The notes: a model not told the origin generated them from the letters alone. 64,000 nucleotides of DNA from Coix lacryma-jobi var. lacryma-jobi (GCA_009763385.1 CM019824.1:154994357-155058356), one strand, 5' to 3'. Shown: positions 34,516 through 46,888, counted from the stretch's first letter. Numbers and translations: made by a program.

Positions 34516-34950
34516 TGACGGACTAGGATGTCAGAGATGTCATCAGTAGATGATTACTCCGACTAATCCCGGACGGCGCAGGAGATCCGAAGACTTGTCA
34601 CGTGGTGTACTTGGATTAGGACTCCGACTTGTAACTTAGCCGAGTTGTAAAGGGAAGTCTTGTAATCAGAATAGGACTCTACCTTTGTAACCGGCTAGGA
34701 CTCGGACTACGCTAAGGCTTACCCGGATATATAAGGGGAGCCGGGCGCAGGTCCTAGATCATCGAATATTGAATCACAATCATACACAAGGCACACGCCG
34801 CACTGGACGTAAGGTATTACGCTATTTAGCGGCCTGAACCAGTATAAATCGCTGTCTCTGTGTACTCGCCGGGTCCTACGAACACCGATCCCCACCGAAC
34901 AAATCGTCTGAGATCACTCAAGACGAGTTGCCGGTTAACAAACACCGATA
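34516..34950 (+). mobile_element. 5' LTR of Ty3/gypsy element G
   Basis: 435 bp, starting TGACGGAC. The last two bases are TA where the 3' LTR has CA. A TATA box (TATATAAG, 34728-34735) lies mid-LTR. It differs from the 3' LTR at eight positions by eye, all transitions. Confidence 0.95.
34728..34735 (+). promoter_or_regulatory. TATA box in the G 5' LTR
   Basis: GGATATATAAGGGGAG context, conserved in both LTRs (second copy about 46666-46673). Transcription would start about 30 bp downstream. Confidence 0.7.
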
Positions 34951-34952
34951 GC

Positions 34953-34970
34953 TGGCGCGCCAGGTAGGGG
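34953..34970 (+). promoter_or_regulatory. Primer-binding site of G
   Basis: TGGCGCGCCAGGTAGGGG begins two bases after the LTR. This sequence is typical of Tat/Retand-type grass gypsy elements. I do not assign the tRNA. Confidence 0.75.
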
Positions 34971-35014
34971 CTTTCGGCAATTCGACGATCAAGAGCCCGG
35001 CGAACCACAACAAC

Positions 35015-37300
35015 ATGTTCTCGGCGGGATCAATTTTCGTTTTTGGCTCATGGACTTGGATCGCGGACGATCAAGGAAGGCTTCACAGCCGACTCAACAC
35101 TGAGCCAAAGCCACAAGCCATGCCAAAGGCGGAACTCCTCACCCAGCACCTGGCAAAACTACAGATTCAAGAACCGCAGCATCTGGAAGACAGTCCAAAG
35201 GCATCCGACTCCTACTCGGATTCAAACTATGAAGAGAAGGACCCGGATCCCATCCATGGCATCTCCTTTGACCTGAGGAACACTGCTGGAAGCTTACAAG
35301 ACCTGGTCGGAGCAAAATTCAAAGAGTATCAGCAGATACCTTTGACAGGAGCCCAACAAGGACTCGTTTTCAGCTCTACCAAGGAGGGTAACATCGTCCA
35401 TTGGCCAATGCAGCCTACCCCGGCTAGACTGATTAGCACAATTGACCAGCAACTTCCATATCAGCACGGATATCAGCTCCCTCTTGAGGGACGCGACACC
35501 TCAACGGAACTAATCTCCAGCACTTCTACCCTGGAGTCTGTGACACCAGGATCACACCAAGGTTACAACCGTGAAGTCTTCATGGCGGGGCATCAGTCAT
35601 CTCTGCAACCACCAACCCCACCAGATGTCTTTCAAGACGACGAAACCCTGAGTATGATCTCTGACAACGACCCGGAGGGGCTTGGAGAAACCGAGTCCTC
35701 GAAGGCTGAAAGAATCCGCAAAAATCAAGCAAAAGAAGCCCGCAGGAGGCGAGCAACTCATCGCAAGGAAGCTGTAGACCGCTACCATGCACGATTAGAA
35801 GAGTATAACACCCGGAGGCGTCTGGAAGCAGAGGCGGAGCGTCAAGCTCGCACTGAAGACAACCATTCCCAGGATGATCTCAACAGACGGTGCCCTGATT
35901 GCTCCCGCAACCTTGAACCCGAGTTCATGAGGGTCGCCGGCCACAAAGTCTTCCAGACTCCCTATCAAAATATACTAGCCCTAGCTGCGGAGATGGGAGC
36001 CAAGACCAATCGCACCCCCGATGAAGAGCGACGGCTGGTCATGCTTCAGACCACCGCACTCCAACTACGAGGACGGAATCTTGACTCCCTAGCTGACGAG
36101 CAGGCTTCATCCCACCCGAGTCAGAGGCGGCCAATCCAAGAACGACTCGGTCGTATCCCAGCAAGGAGCCGTCTAGGCAACCGAGTACCCGATCAAGCTG
36201 AAGGAGGGGTCGAATCTTCATACAGAGGAGTCGCAGTCGCGGCATCCGACGCAGTCGATCGTTTCCCCTGTTTTTCCCAACGGCTTCGAGCAGTCTCGTT
36301 CCCGCGAAAATTTAAACCCGGGAACTACTCAAAGTACGACGGGAAGACAGAACCCAAACGGTGGCTCAGGCTGTATGCTCAAGCAGTCGAGTTGGCCGGA
36401 GGAAGCAATGACGTCAAAGCACTCTACCTCTCAATGGCTCTAGAGACAATGCCGCTTGCTTGGTTCGACAGACTTAAGCCCGAGTCCATCGACTCCTGGG
36501 AACAACTACATCGTATCTTCGTTGAAAACTTTGTTGGTGTCCCAGAGAGATCGGATCCCCGGACTAAGCTCCGAACCTGCAAGCAGCAGAAAAATGAATC
36601 AATGCGGGAGTACTATAGGCGATTCTCAGAAATCCGCTCTACAGTTTCCGACATTACAGACAGAGAAGTAATTGACCTCTTCGGCAATGGCATTTGTGAA
36701 AGGTACAATTACAAAGACTTCATCAAGCAGGACCCGACCACCGTGGACGAGTTTCATCGGGCTGTAAACTCCATGATGGCAACAGAGGAACGCACACAGG
36801 AGCGCTTTCCCGATAGGAACACGCAAGGTGATCGAGGGAACAATCAGAGAGGTAACCAGGCACCACAGTAAAACACCCGAAAGAGAGCAGGGGACAATAC
36901 TGTTGCTGCCTTGGAACCTCAGAAGAAAGGAAACAAGCCCTACACCTTTGACGACTTACTCGATGGGCCTTGCCCCTTCCATCCAAAGAGTGGACATCCA
37001 GCAAGGCACTGCCGACAGCTCAAGGAGCGAGGCTTGAACCCTGATTTCAATAAGAACAAGAAAGATAAAGGCAAGAAGACAGCTGAAGATCCTCAGCAAG
37101 AACCCGGTGGCTTCCAGCACCCCAAAGGAACCATCAACGTCATCTTTGGGGGAGTAACCACCAGCGACAGCAAGAGGCTCCAAAAGCTTTCCCTGCGAGA
37201 GATCATGTCTATGGAACCAGCGACGCCCAAATATCTCGACTGGTCCGAGCATCCAATCAGTTTTCCAGAGCAGATCAATGGACCAGCGTCTCCAATGTAG
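35015..37300 (+). pseudogene. gag of G
   Basis: One frame from ATG 35015, with a TAA at 36869-36871 that the frame passes through. The first 400 residues are acidic, coiled-coil-like and poorly conserved. The retrotransposon gag domain is at about 36290-36790 (WLRLYAQAVELAGG, REYYRRFSEIRSTV), and a CX3HX4HX4C zinc-binding motif (CPFHPKSGHPARHC) is near 36970. A missing T in a T-run near 37260 shifts the frame and produces the stop at 37298-37300; the coding sense continues in the next frame into protease. Confidence 0.85.
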
Positions 37301-37317
37301 GGCATTACCCGCTAGTC

Positions 37318-37773
37318 TTGGATCCCACGGTCGCTGGATTCACACTTGGTAGGGTACTCATCGACGGCGGAGCAGGACTCAATGTCATCTTTGCAAGCAC
37401 CCTACGAAAGATGAACTTAGATCTCGCAACCCAGCTCACACCATCAACCGCTCCTTTCTACGGCATAGTACCCGGAAAAGCGGCTGTACCACTCGGAAGG
37501 ATCATACTACCCGTCACTTTTGGAACTCCAGTCAATTACAGAACGGAGTACATCAGTTTTGAGGTAGCCGACTTCGAGTCATCATATCACGCCATATTTG
37601 GGCGACCAGCTATTGCCAAGTTTATGGCAGTACCCCACTACTCGTACCTCTTATTGAAGATGCTGGGTCCCAAAGGAATCTTAACCTTCAGAGGTGACCT
37701 GAAGCGATCATTTGATTGCGACACAGAGGCTGTCCAAATTGCTGAAAAAGCTCAACTCGCCCTGGAAGTTTAA
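37318..37773 (+). pseudogene. Aspartic protease of G
   Basis: Retropepsin-like domain with the active-site triad region LIDGGAGLNVIF near 37357 and the later hydrophobic GR motif (AIFGRPAIAKF) near 37591. DGGA in place of DTGA is common in Tat-type elements. It ends at a TAA, after which RT-linker coding sequence continues in the same frame. Confidence 0.8.
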
Positions 37774-40700
37774 GAACTCGCTCAGATGGTGCATAATACC
37801 AAGCCTGAGGATTCAGAGATCCCAACCAAGAAGGCGGGTACTATTCAACCATCAGCAGAAGTCTCCACAAAAGCTATTGACCTGGAAACCGGTGATCCCT
37901 CCAAGACAGCGGTTATCAGCGCTCACCTATCTGAAGAATAGGAACTCGCGCTCACCAAGTTCCTTAGAGCAAACAAAGACATATTTGCTTGGAAACCAGC
38001 AGACATGCCTGGGGTCCCAAGGAACTTGGTTGAGCACAAACTGTAATTAAAGGAAGGCTCTAGACCTATCAAGCAAAGATTACGACGATTCTCACCAGAG
38101 AAGAGGGAGGCAATTAAGAAGGAAATAGCTAAACTACTCGCAGCTGGGTTCATCAGAGAAATTCTTCACCCCGAGTGGTTAGCTAACCCAGTACTAGTCA
38201 AAAAAAGAACTCTGCCGAGTGGCGCATGTGTGTCGACTACACGGACCTCAACAGGTACTGTCCAAAGGATCCTTTCGGATTACCAAGGATAGACCAAATA
38301 GTTGATGCCACCGCAGGCTCTGCCCTACTCTGTTTCCTCGATTGTTACTCTGGGTACCATCAAATTGCCCTCAAAGAAGAAGATCAACCCAAGACATCGT
38401 TCATTACTCCTTTCGGAGCATACTGCTACAAAACCATGTCCTTCGGATTGAAGAATGCGGGGGCTACTTATCAACGTGCCATCCAAGACTGTCTGGGTGA
38501 TCAGATTGGCCGCAACGCAGAAGCTTATGTTGATGATGTAGTCATAAAAACAAAGGATCCGACTACCCTGATTTCAGACTTGGAGGAAACCTTCAACCGA
38601 TTACGTGCTTATCAATGGAGGCTTAATCCAACAAAATGCGCCTTCGGGGTACCCTCAGGCCAGCTACTCGGATTCCTTGTTAGTCATCGAGGCATCAAGG
38701 CTAGTCAAAAACAAATTTCAGCCATCATCAACATGAGGCCTCCTGCCTCTGTCAGAGACGTCCAGAAACTCACTGGGTGCATGGCTGCGCTAAACCGGTT
38801 TATCTCTCGATTAGGAGAAAAGGGATTACCTTTCTTCAAATTGCTTAAAGCCGGTGACAAATTTCAGTGGACGGAAGAAGCGGATAAGGCTTTTGAACAA
38901 CTCAAAGGCTACCTCACCAATTCCCCCATACTAACCCCGCCGGAGCCCAAGGAACCGATGCTGTTGTACATTGCTACTACCACACACGTGGTAAGCACGG
39001 CAATTGTGGTGGAGCGCAAAGATGACACGCACATCTACAGTACCCAACAACCAGTCTACTACATTAGCGAGGTACTCTCCGACTCGAAAGTCAGATACCC
39101 GCAAGTACAGAAACTGCTCTATTCACTACTCATATCTTCAAGAAAGCTGCGGCACTACTTTGAAGCTCATGAGATCACGGTAGTCTCGGATTTTCCTCTA
39201 GGAGAAATCCTTCACAATCGTGATGCCACCGGCAGAATCTCTAAATGGGCAGTCGAATTAGGGGTGCTCAACATCAAATTCACTCCCAGGAAAGCTATTA
39301 AGTCACAAGCTTTAGCTGATTTCGTCGCTGAGTGGACAGAAATACAGCAGCTCCAAGACAACACTATTCCTGATCACTGGAAGATGTATTTTGATGGGTC
39401 CCTAAAACTCGGAGGAGCAGGTGCCGGGGTTCTTCTTGTATCACCAGCGGGAGAACAGCTCAAATACGTTCTGCAAATATTGTGGTCGGCTACCAACAAT
39501 GAAGCAGAATACGAAGCATTACTCCACGGACTCAAACTAGCAGCCACCTTAGGCATTAAGAGACTACTAGTCTATGGCGATTCCTCTGTGGTCATTCACC
39601 AAGTTAACAAAGACTGGGATTGTACCAAGGAGACAATGAACGCCTACTGCGCTGAAGTTCGCAAGCTAGAGAAGCATTTCTTAGGATTGGAACTCATTCA
39701 TATTACTCGGGATCTCAATGTGGCAGCAGACATCCTTGCAAAATTGGGTTCTGATAGAGCGCAGGTTCCTAGCGATACCTTCGTACATGAGTTATCCAAG
39801 CCTTCAATCCAAGAGAAGGAAGAGTACGAGTCTGTACCTCCCAACCAAGTCCTATCCATCTCGCCCGACTGGACACAAGTATTCATTGATTACCTCAAAA
39901 AGCATAAACTCCCGAGTGACAAAATTGAAGCAGAGCAAGTCACCAGGCGTAGCAAGAACTATGTTCTAGTCGGGGATAAGTTATATCGACGTGGAGCTTC
40001 ATCAGGAGTCCTCCTCAAGTGTATTACACTAGAAGAAGGCAGGGAAATCTTGAATGAAGTCCACTCTGGGTGCTGTGGCAATCACACAGCTTCAAGGACA
40101 CTAGTCAGAAAAATCTTCAGGTCAGGATACTACTGGCCTTCAGCCTTAAAAGACGCAGAAGACTTAGTCCGCCGCTGCCAATCATGCCAGTTTTTTGCAA
40201 AACAACAACATGTACCCGCGCATGAATTAATTTGTATTCCTCCGTCATGGCCCTTCTCATGCTGGGGGCTTGATATGGTGGGTCCCCTTAAGCGTGCTCC
40301 AGGCGGATTTGAGTACTTATATATCGCAATTGACAAGTTTACAAAGTGGATTGAGTACATGCCCCTGGTCAAGTTCAACGCATCCAAGTCAGTTCAATTC
40401 ATGCAGAGCATCTTTCACCGCTTCGGAATGCCGCACAGAATCATCACTGATCTTGGGTCTCCCTTTACGACAATTGAATTCAAGACTTAGGCTAGTGATT
40501 CTGGCATCAGGATAGACTACGCCTCAGTAGCCCACCCGTAGTCCAACGGCCAAGTTGAACGAGCAAACGCCCTGATTCTCGCAGGATTGAAACCAAGGCT
40601 CTTCAACCTCCTAAAGGATCATGGCGGAAAGTGGGTTGAAGAACTGCCCAAGGTAGTCTGGGGGCTACGGACACAGCGAAGTCGGGCGACAGGCCACACT

Positions 40701-41107
40701 CCTTTTTCCTGGTATATGGTACTGAAGCAATCCTCCCGGCCGATCTAATCTGGAATTCCCCACGGATAGAGCAGTACACCGAAGGAGAAGCTGATGATAC
40801 TAGACGACTAGAAGTCGACAGCCTCGAAGAAGCCCGACTCATCGCATTATTCCAGTCAGCAAGATACCTTCAAGGGATGAGGCGCTACTACGACAAAAAC
40901 GTCCATCACCGTACCTTTCAAGTAGGCGACATGGTGTTAAAGAAAATTCATAACACTACGGGACGCCACAAGCTCATGAGTCCATGGGAGGGTCCTTATA
41001 TTATATCCAAAGTCACAAGACCCGGGTCATTTGAGCTAGTCACTGAAGATGGATCTCCACTGCCAAATTCATGGAATATCGAGCACCTGAAGAAATTCCA
41101 TACTTAA
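37774..41107 (+). pseudogene. RT, dual RNase H and integrase of G
   Basis: The linker (37774-38200) has two stops and an A-run frameshift near 38205. RT follows with MCVDYTDLN, FLDCYSGYHQI and the catalytic YVDD near 38527. A first RNase H domain (38930-39340) is followed by a second, archaeal-like one (MYFDGSLKLGGAGAG near 39384, then NNEAEYEAL and YGDSSVV). Integrase has the H-H-C-C zinc region (about 40060-40190), the catalytic D, D and E near 40274, 40449 and 40557, and a GPY-type C-terminus (40877-41107). TAG codons at 40488 and 40540 and a frameshift near 40705 break it. Two RNase H domains mark the Tat lineage. Confidence 0.85.
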
Positions 41108-41887
41108 GGACTACGCTACAAATCTGGCTCAGGGCAATTGTAATTATTAAGTCGGATATTAATAAAGTTTCAAGTTCATTAGAAACAAGGACTTTGCAAT
41201 CTATCCAGACTTTACATGAATTCAGTCGCATAACAAGTCCCGGCAAAAGCAGGACTCTACCTCCGATTAGTATTGACTACTCGGATAGATTGGTTTAGCG
41301 GTAACCATACTAGAGTTACGAGCTTTGAGCTCAATACAACTCACATGATAGTACGGTTTAACACCCGGCTATCAGCCTATAGCAAATATGGAATCCACTA
41401 TAGTGGAGACTAGTTTCTATAAGGCGTAACAAGGCGGGATAAGTACTCACCCTGTTACACAACTATCGGACAGAGGTCCACTCACCTTCGCACTCAAGCT
41501 GCGATCCTCAAGAGGATATGATCCACCCAGAAGGAACCAACGTTATGGTCCTTCAAGAGGTGCCTGATCGGAATTATCCCTTGAACAAGGGTACTAAGAG
41601 TAGTACTCGGGCAAGACTAAGTTCTCTACGCAACAAGTTAGAGAAACAAAGTCATACGACCCAGACTAAAAGTGCTAGAGAGCACTCGGATAGACCCGTC
41701 TAAATTAGATGCCTGGTCATACATCCACAACAAATAAACTCAACCCATTGCCAAGAATTTCTTGTCGCAATATGGAGTTGGACACACATGAAATTCACAA
41801 GAATCAAAAGTAACATATATTTTTGATATCTTATAATAATTGTGCACAGGAGTTACAAGTGGCGCTCAAAGGACTAAGGAGTCTATC
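41108..41887. other. Spacer of G between pol and the antisense gene
   Basis: No gene on either strand. It is the convergent 3' end of sense pol and the antisense gene, so both transcripts must terminate or overlap here. It contains short CTCGG(A/G)-rich repeats typical of this element. Confidence 0.6.
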
Positions 41888-44883
41888 CTACTCTACAAGA
41901 TCTAAGATCTGCGAGTACTCCTCCGCAGCAGCCTTCACTTCCTCCTGCATTGCCGCGAGATCTTCGTCACCCTTGTCCTCAGGAAGGGTCATCAGGGCAC
42001 CCAAATCAAAGGTCGGCAGATGCAGCCGAAGAGTAGCCATCAGACCCTGGACCACGGAGATTGACATATTCTTGATATACTGGGCCAGCCGTTTGGGTGC
42101 GGCTTTGGCTCGTTCAACCAAGGTCTCCTCGACTCCTTCGGGCACCGGTATCATATTGAGCAGGGGCTCGACGGCTTGCTATAAAGCCTTCAGGGAATCA
42201 CGCGACTCCTTTGTAAACTTCAAAGCCTGCAGAAGATCCCGGTCAGCACCCTCACGTATCAGTTTGGCTTCTTGAAGAGTACTTTGCACGCTAGCAAATA
42301 CCTCCTCAAGCTCCGCCTCCTTACGGTTGAAGGCGTTCTGCCACCCTGAAGCCAATTTATTTGCATCTGCATAAATTCGAGTCAGTTACCATACAATCAG
42401 ACTAGTATGGACAAAGACTATCAAGCAGATTTCAAAAGTACCTTCAAGCTGTTTCTTGGAAGATCTCTTTAGCTCCTTCACCTTCTGTTCCGTGGAGGCG
42501 GCCTTGGCAATCAGCTCAGTTTCTCGAGCATTGGCGGCATCACGCTCTGTTTCCACCGTCTTGAGGTTGCTCTGAAGCTCATTGATTCGATTGTGTAGCA
42601 CCTGGGTAGCTACTTTCTGGCTAATTTGCTCTTGAGCAATATAATCTTTGAGCTCTTGGACCTCACGGGACGTCTCTCGGCGAATCCGGGTAACTTGATC
42701 CCGGACCTTGAAGTCAAAGGCCTAGCAGCACAAGTATATTGTAAATACTCGGATGAGTCTACAGAACAATAAGAGAGGATTGGGATTCTTACCTCGACGA
42801 AACGATGAAGCGCATCAACAGGAGCTTTCACTTGGTCACTCAATTCCTTTAACCGGGTAAGGTCCTGGTCATACCCGAACACGTCCAGTGTCGCCCCTTG
42901 GCGTGAGGACTCGGGTGCATCCAGGGACCCTCCCCCTTGATGGGCAGAAGCATCCGCATGAATATCCGCCACAACCATATCAAGAGTTGGTTCATCAGGC
43001 TGTCGGGTATGAAAAAACCAGTCATTCCAAACTCGATCAAATTCCAATTGCGTGGGAGAGCGAAAGATGGAGTATGGCCAACCAACCTGAGGAAGTGGAA
43101 GAGTACCCGCGTCAGGAGCCGCATCAGGCCGAGCCTCAGACAGAGAAGAGTCAGGCAGCACATCTACCTGACTGAAGGTAGGCGGAACGTTAGAATCGTT
43201 CTTGGCCAGCGGCTCCGACTCCTCTACCGTCTGAGGATCAGGGACGGCACGCGAAGTTGCCGCAGCCGGTTTTACTTTCCTACAAACAGATGAGTACTAG
43301 TGTCAATACCAGAAGTTTTTTGAGTTTTCACATAATATGAAGACATAACTTACTTCATGAGCTTTAAAGACTTTGGTAACTTTAAAAGTAGCGGTGGGTC
43401 TGAAGCAGAAGTATCCTCAGCAACCGCGCTACCTGAAGTACCTTGCTCTGCTCCGGTATCTGATACAATACCACATATAAGACAAGTGATTATCAACAAG
43501 TGAAAGGACTACAAAGTACTCGGGTTTTCCCATACTAGGAGCACCCGACTTGTAGTGCTTATCAGACAATTCTTGTGACAAAAGAACTTTACGACAAGCA
43601 CGGCGATTACCAGTGCGAACCTTCTTCTGGATGTGTCCTCCGGCTTCTGGATGAGGAGTCGGCGACCTCTTCCGACTGCTCTCTGCTTCAGGGTCTATGA
43701 GCATGACATCAGAATCAGTGGAGTCCGAGTCAAGCCAATCAAGATCAGCAGAAGAGCTTTGTTTATTGAGCAAGTCCTCACTCCGGATAGGACCCTCCAA
43801 GGCTATGCCTCCGCCTTCTTGTGTCGGTGGAGGCAGGGGAGGACAATCATTGTTTTCTCTTCCTTGCCCCTATAACGAAGAAACAGATACTAAAGTCAGA
43901 AGGATATCTATTTAGAAGACTGACGACAAGATGGTTCAGCTACTTACCGGAGGAGGAGGATTAATGGCGCAGAACGTCGTCATGATAGGAGCTAAGTGTT
44001 CACGGCTCTTAAGTAGCCAGTTCACCCTCCACAAGACTTCATAATTCGATAACTGATCAACAGCATGGCAACTTGGGTCATTCTTCCCAAGATACTCAAA
44101 CCCAAAGTTCACTCGCTGCTGGAGAGGGTGGATGCGTCGGGCAACAAAGTCTTGCACAATGATGAATCCCGTTAATCCATCGATTATTAAGGCATCTATC
44201 ATCATAAGGAGAGGTTGGATAACTCCGAGTTCTTCAACTGTAAGCTTCTCCTTCCACTCGCGACACTTCTGAGGTGGCCATCCATCATGGCGACGAAGAG
44301 CTGGGGGTGGGTTACCCATGTAAAACCACCCGGCAGCCTAGTCCTTTATAGTATCCATCAACTCGACAGTCACATACTGATTAGCTACCTCCTGCCTAAC
44401 CTAAAGATTAGCCCCTCCGACTACTTCGGTCTTAGCGTCACTAGGTTGACACTTAAACCAGAAAAAGTAGCGGAAAAGGGTAAAGTTGGGGCAGATCCCC
44501 AAGAAAGCTTCACAGAGGTGGACGAAGATTGAAATATGAAGAACCGCATTGGGAGTAATATGGTTTAGAGTCAAACCATAATAATGCAGCAATCCACGGA
44601 AGAAATCCGATGCAGGCAACCCCAATCCCCGCTCCACCATGGCCTTGAACATGACGATCTCCGTGGTATTGGGGGCGGGAGCCCGATGATCAATAGGTAC
44701 CCTCCAGCCGTCGAGTGGCTGCGCTCGAAGGTACCCTTGCTGCGCCAGGAAGGCCAGCTCCGCTTCAGTGGTGTCCGGCTTCTTCCACGCCAAGACATCG
44801 GTCGGCGGGTTTGAATGCTTAGGCTTTCCAGTGATGATGATCTTGGGCTTCTTCGCAGCTGCAGATTGCCTCTTGGGACCCAT
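41888..44883 (-). pseudogene. Antisense six-exon gene of G, gypsy-type transposon domain
   Basis: Minus-strand exons by splice site and phase: 44883-43948, 43869-43536, 43459-43354, 43279-42793, 42721-42442 and 42366-41888, joining to 874 codons including the final TAG. All five introns are GT-AG, 71-81 bp, with donors such as GTAAGT. Exon 1 (312 codons) has the pattern GLPASDFFRGLLHYYGL...HISIFVHLCEAFLGI, which I recognise as the putative gypsy-type transposon family (PF04195). Later exons are acidic and then coiled-coil (about 42720-42240). Three in-frame TAGs (near 44401, 44338 and 42180) inactivate this copy. Grande and RIRE2 elements are known to carry an antisense gene in this position. 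Function unknown. Confidence 0.75.
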
Positions 44884-44994
44884 GTCGGTGACAAGAGATT
44901 TCTTGCGCATCAACTGACAGTTGGCTAAAGGATTTGTGGTTTGAAGGCAAGAGCTTGATGAAAGCGTGAGGCAAGCATAGGCCCGGTGGCGGCC

Positions 44995-45002
44995 TATTAT
45001 AG
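44995..45002 (-). promoter_or_regulatory. Candidate TATA box of the antisense gene
   Basis: CTATAATA on the minus strand, 112 bp upstream of the ATG at 44883. It gives a short leader without an upstream ATG in a good context. A second, stronger TATA (CTATAAATA, 45753-45761, minus) lies 870 bp upstream and would need a long leader. Confidence 0.4.
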
Positions 45003-46440
45003 ATCTGTTGTGATAACCGTTCGGCTTTCATTGACGGCGTCATGGCAAACGGTAGAAACTCTAACGGCTGGGAGCACGTGTCAGATGGCATCAGAAACGA
45101 AGGGCAGAAGCGGTAAATAGACAAGTTTTCCATTTGCAAGAGACAGATAGTACTCGGATAACAGGACAGAGGACTCGGAAAACATTCCAAGTACCCGGAT
45201 TCTTGTTATTATTACTCGGAATTACAACAGAGATACAGAGAAGCATCTTGAGATACAACAACTTTCAATAGAAGTACAATCAAGGTGTAAAACGCTACTC
45301 TAGTGAATTCAAGGTACATAGCCTTGATGCCTATTGCACCAAGGACCGGGTTCAGTGAGACGCAGTAAAGCAGACACAGAACCTTGGGTAGACACTATCT
45401 TTTCAGTGCATCCCAAGGTGGGTCTTTGGTACCACCCCAGTACTCAAGAAACTCGGGCAAGACCATTACCCTCGCTGCCCCCTTTTGACAACCTGTGACT
45501 CCGAGGTTATCTACGAGTGGTAGTCACAAGAGTTCTTTTAGGCGCAGCTCTGTATTCTTCTGCTCGCGACCACTTGGAAACCACCCTGGCGGATGGCCCT
45601 TTCACAAGAGTTCTTCTGGGCACTTCATCTATTCTACAGAAGGAAGAGACCCGGGGGCTCCGCCATCTCCGCTATTGCTACTACAATACTAATGGGACTA
45701 AGAGAAGTTCTATACTCCAATGGGATATGAGCTCCTCGCTTCCCAGGCCAGGTATTTATAGGCAGTTTCTCCTTGGTCTATGGACATGGTCTACCAACAA
45801 GAGTGACTGCTGAAGCAATAATTCAACCAATGTACTGTGGTGCATGTGAAGCTCAGCATAGGTAACAGAGCTAACTCTCACACGTGCTTCAGGATACAAA
45901 CGACAAAGTTGGCAGTTGCAAAAAACGCCAAACATCATTACTGCGTACAGTTGGAACAGTCATCAGTCAATTATTGCTGACCTACGGTAATTTTTACTCA
46001 GTGGGGGGTGATAAGGGGTGTTTGTTGAAAACATTACCCACCTGAAGCTGAGTGTTTATTACTCGGACGGTCTAAACAATAAACTGGTGTCATGATCCGA
46101 CTCCTTCAGACCTTAAATGGATTACCCAAACATATGACTCTATAGATCCTAAGCACCGACTACTATAGTACTCGGATCTCAGGCTCGGGGGCTGCAGGGT
46201 ATAATCTATAAAGGAAATGTTTTTTCTTATTCAAAAATTACTTGAAAAAGGTTCAAAAGATCCTCAAAGTTATTGTAAATAATAAGAGGCTCGGGGGCTA
46301 CACCCTATGGGTGCGCTTTTTGATAAAAAGCGCACACCATGAGATTTCTTTAAACTTCAGAGCACTTCAGGATTTCTCAAGACATTACTCGAAGATTCTC
46401 AAAAAGAAACTAGAAGATAACGTCGTGAAGAAATGATGAA
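45003..46440. other. 3' region of G, no coding sequence
   Basis: Upstream region of the antisense gene and downstream of everything in sense orientation. GGCTCGGGGGCT purine-rich tracts occur at about 46184, 46287 and 46443, the last being the real polypurine tract. A perfect 11-bp-stem hairpin lies at 46311-46335. Confidence 0.6.
46301..46335. repeat. Twin hairpins near the G 3' LTR
   Basis: CACCC-TAT-GGGTG (46301-46313) overlaps a perfect hairpin whose arms are GTGCGCTTTTT (46311-46321) and AAAAAGCGCAC (46325-46335) around GAT. The two folds share bases and exclude each other. Confidence 0.8.
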
Positions 46441-46453
46441 GAGCTCGGGGGCT
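46441..46453 (+). promoter_or_regulatory. Polypurine tract of G
   Basis: GAGCTCGGGGGCT adjoins the 3' LTR start (TGACGGACC at 46454). Upstream copies near 46184 and 46287 suggest several possible plus-strand priming sites. Confidence 0.75.
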
Positions 46454-46888
46454 TGACGGACCAGGATGTCAGAGATGTCATCAGTAGATGATTACTTCGA
46501 CTAATCCCGGACGGTGCAGGAGATCCGAAGACTTGTCACGTGGTGTACTTGGATTAGGACTCCGACTTGTAACTTAGCCGAGTTGTAAAGGGAAGTCTTG
46601 TAATTAGAATAGGACTCTACCTTTGTAACCGGCTAGGACTCGGACTACGCTAAGGCTTACCCGGATATATAAGGGGAGCCGGGCGCAGGTCCTAGATCAT
46701 CGAATATTGAATCACAATCATACACAAGGCACACGCCGCACTGGACGTAAGGTATTACACTATTTAGCGGCCTGAACCAGTATAAATCGCTGTCTCTGTG
46801 TACTCGCCGGGTCCTACGAACACCGATCCCCACCGAACAAATCGTCTGAGATCACTCAAGATGAGTTGTCGGTTAACAAACACCGACA
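46454..46888 (+). mobile_element. 3' LTR of G
   Basis: 435 bp, TGACGGACC...CCGACA, about 98% identical to 34516-34950 by eye, followed by the TSD CGGAG (46889-46893). Together the LTRs bound an element of 12,373 bp. Confidence 0.95.

Noticed and set aside
42610..44913. Treating the minus-strand frames of G as separate small genes
   Set aside because: Each frame ends at or just past a good donor site and resumes in the matching phase at an acceptor; a single spliced gene explains them all.
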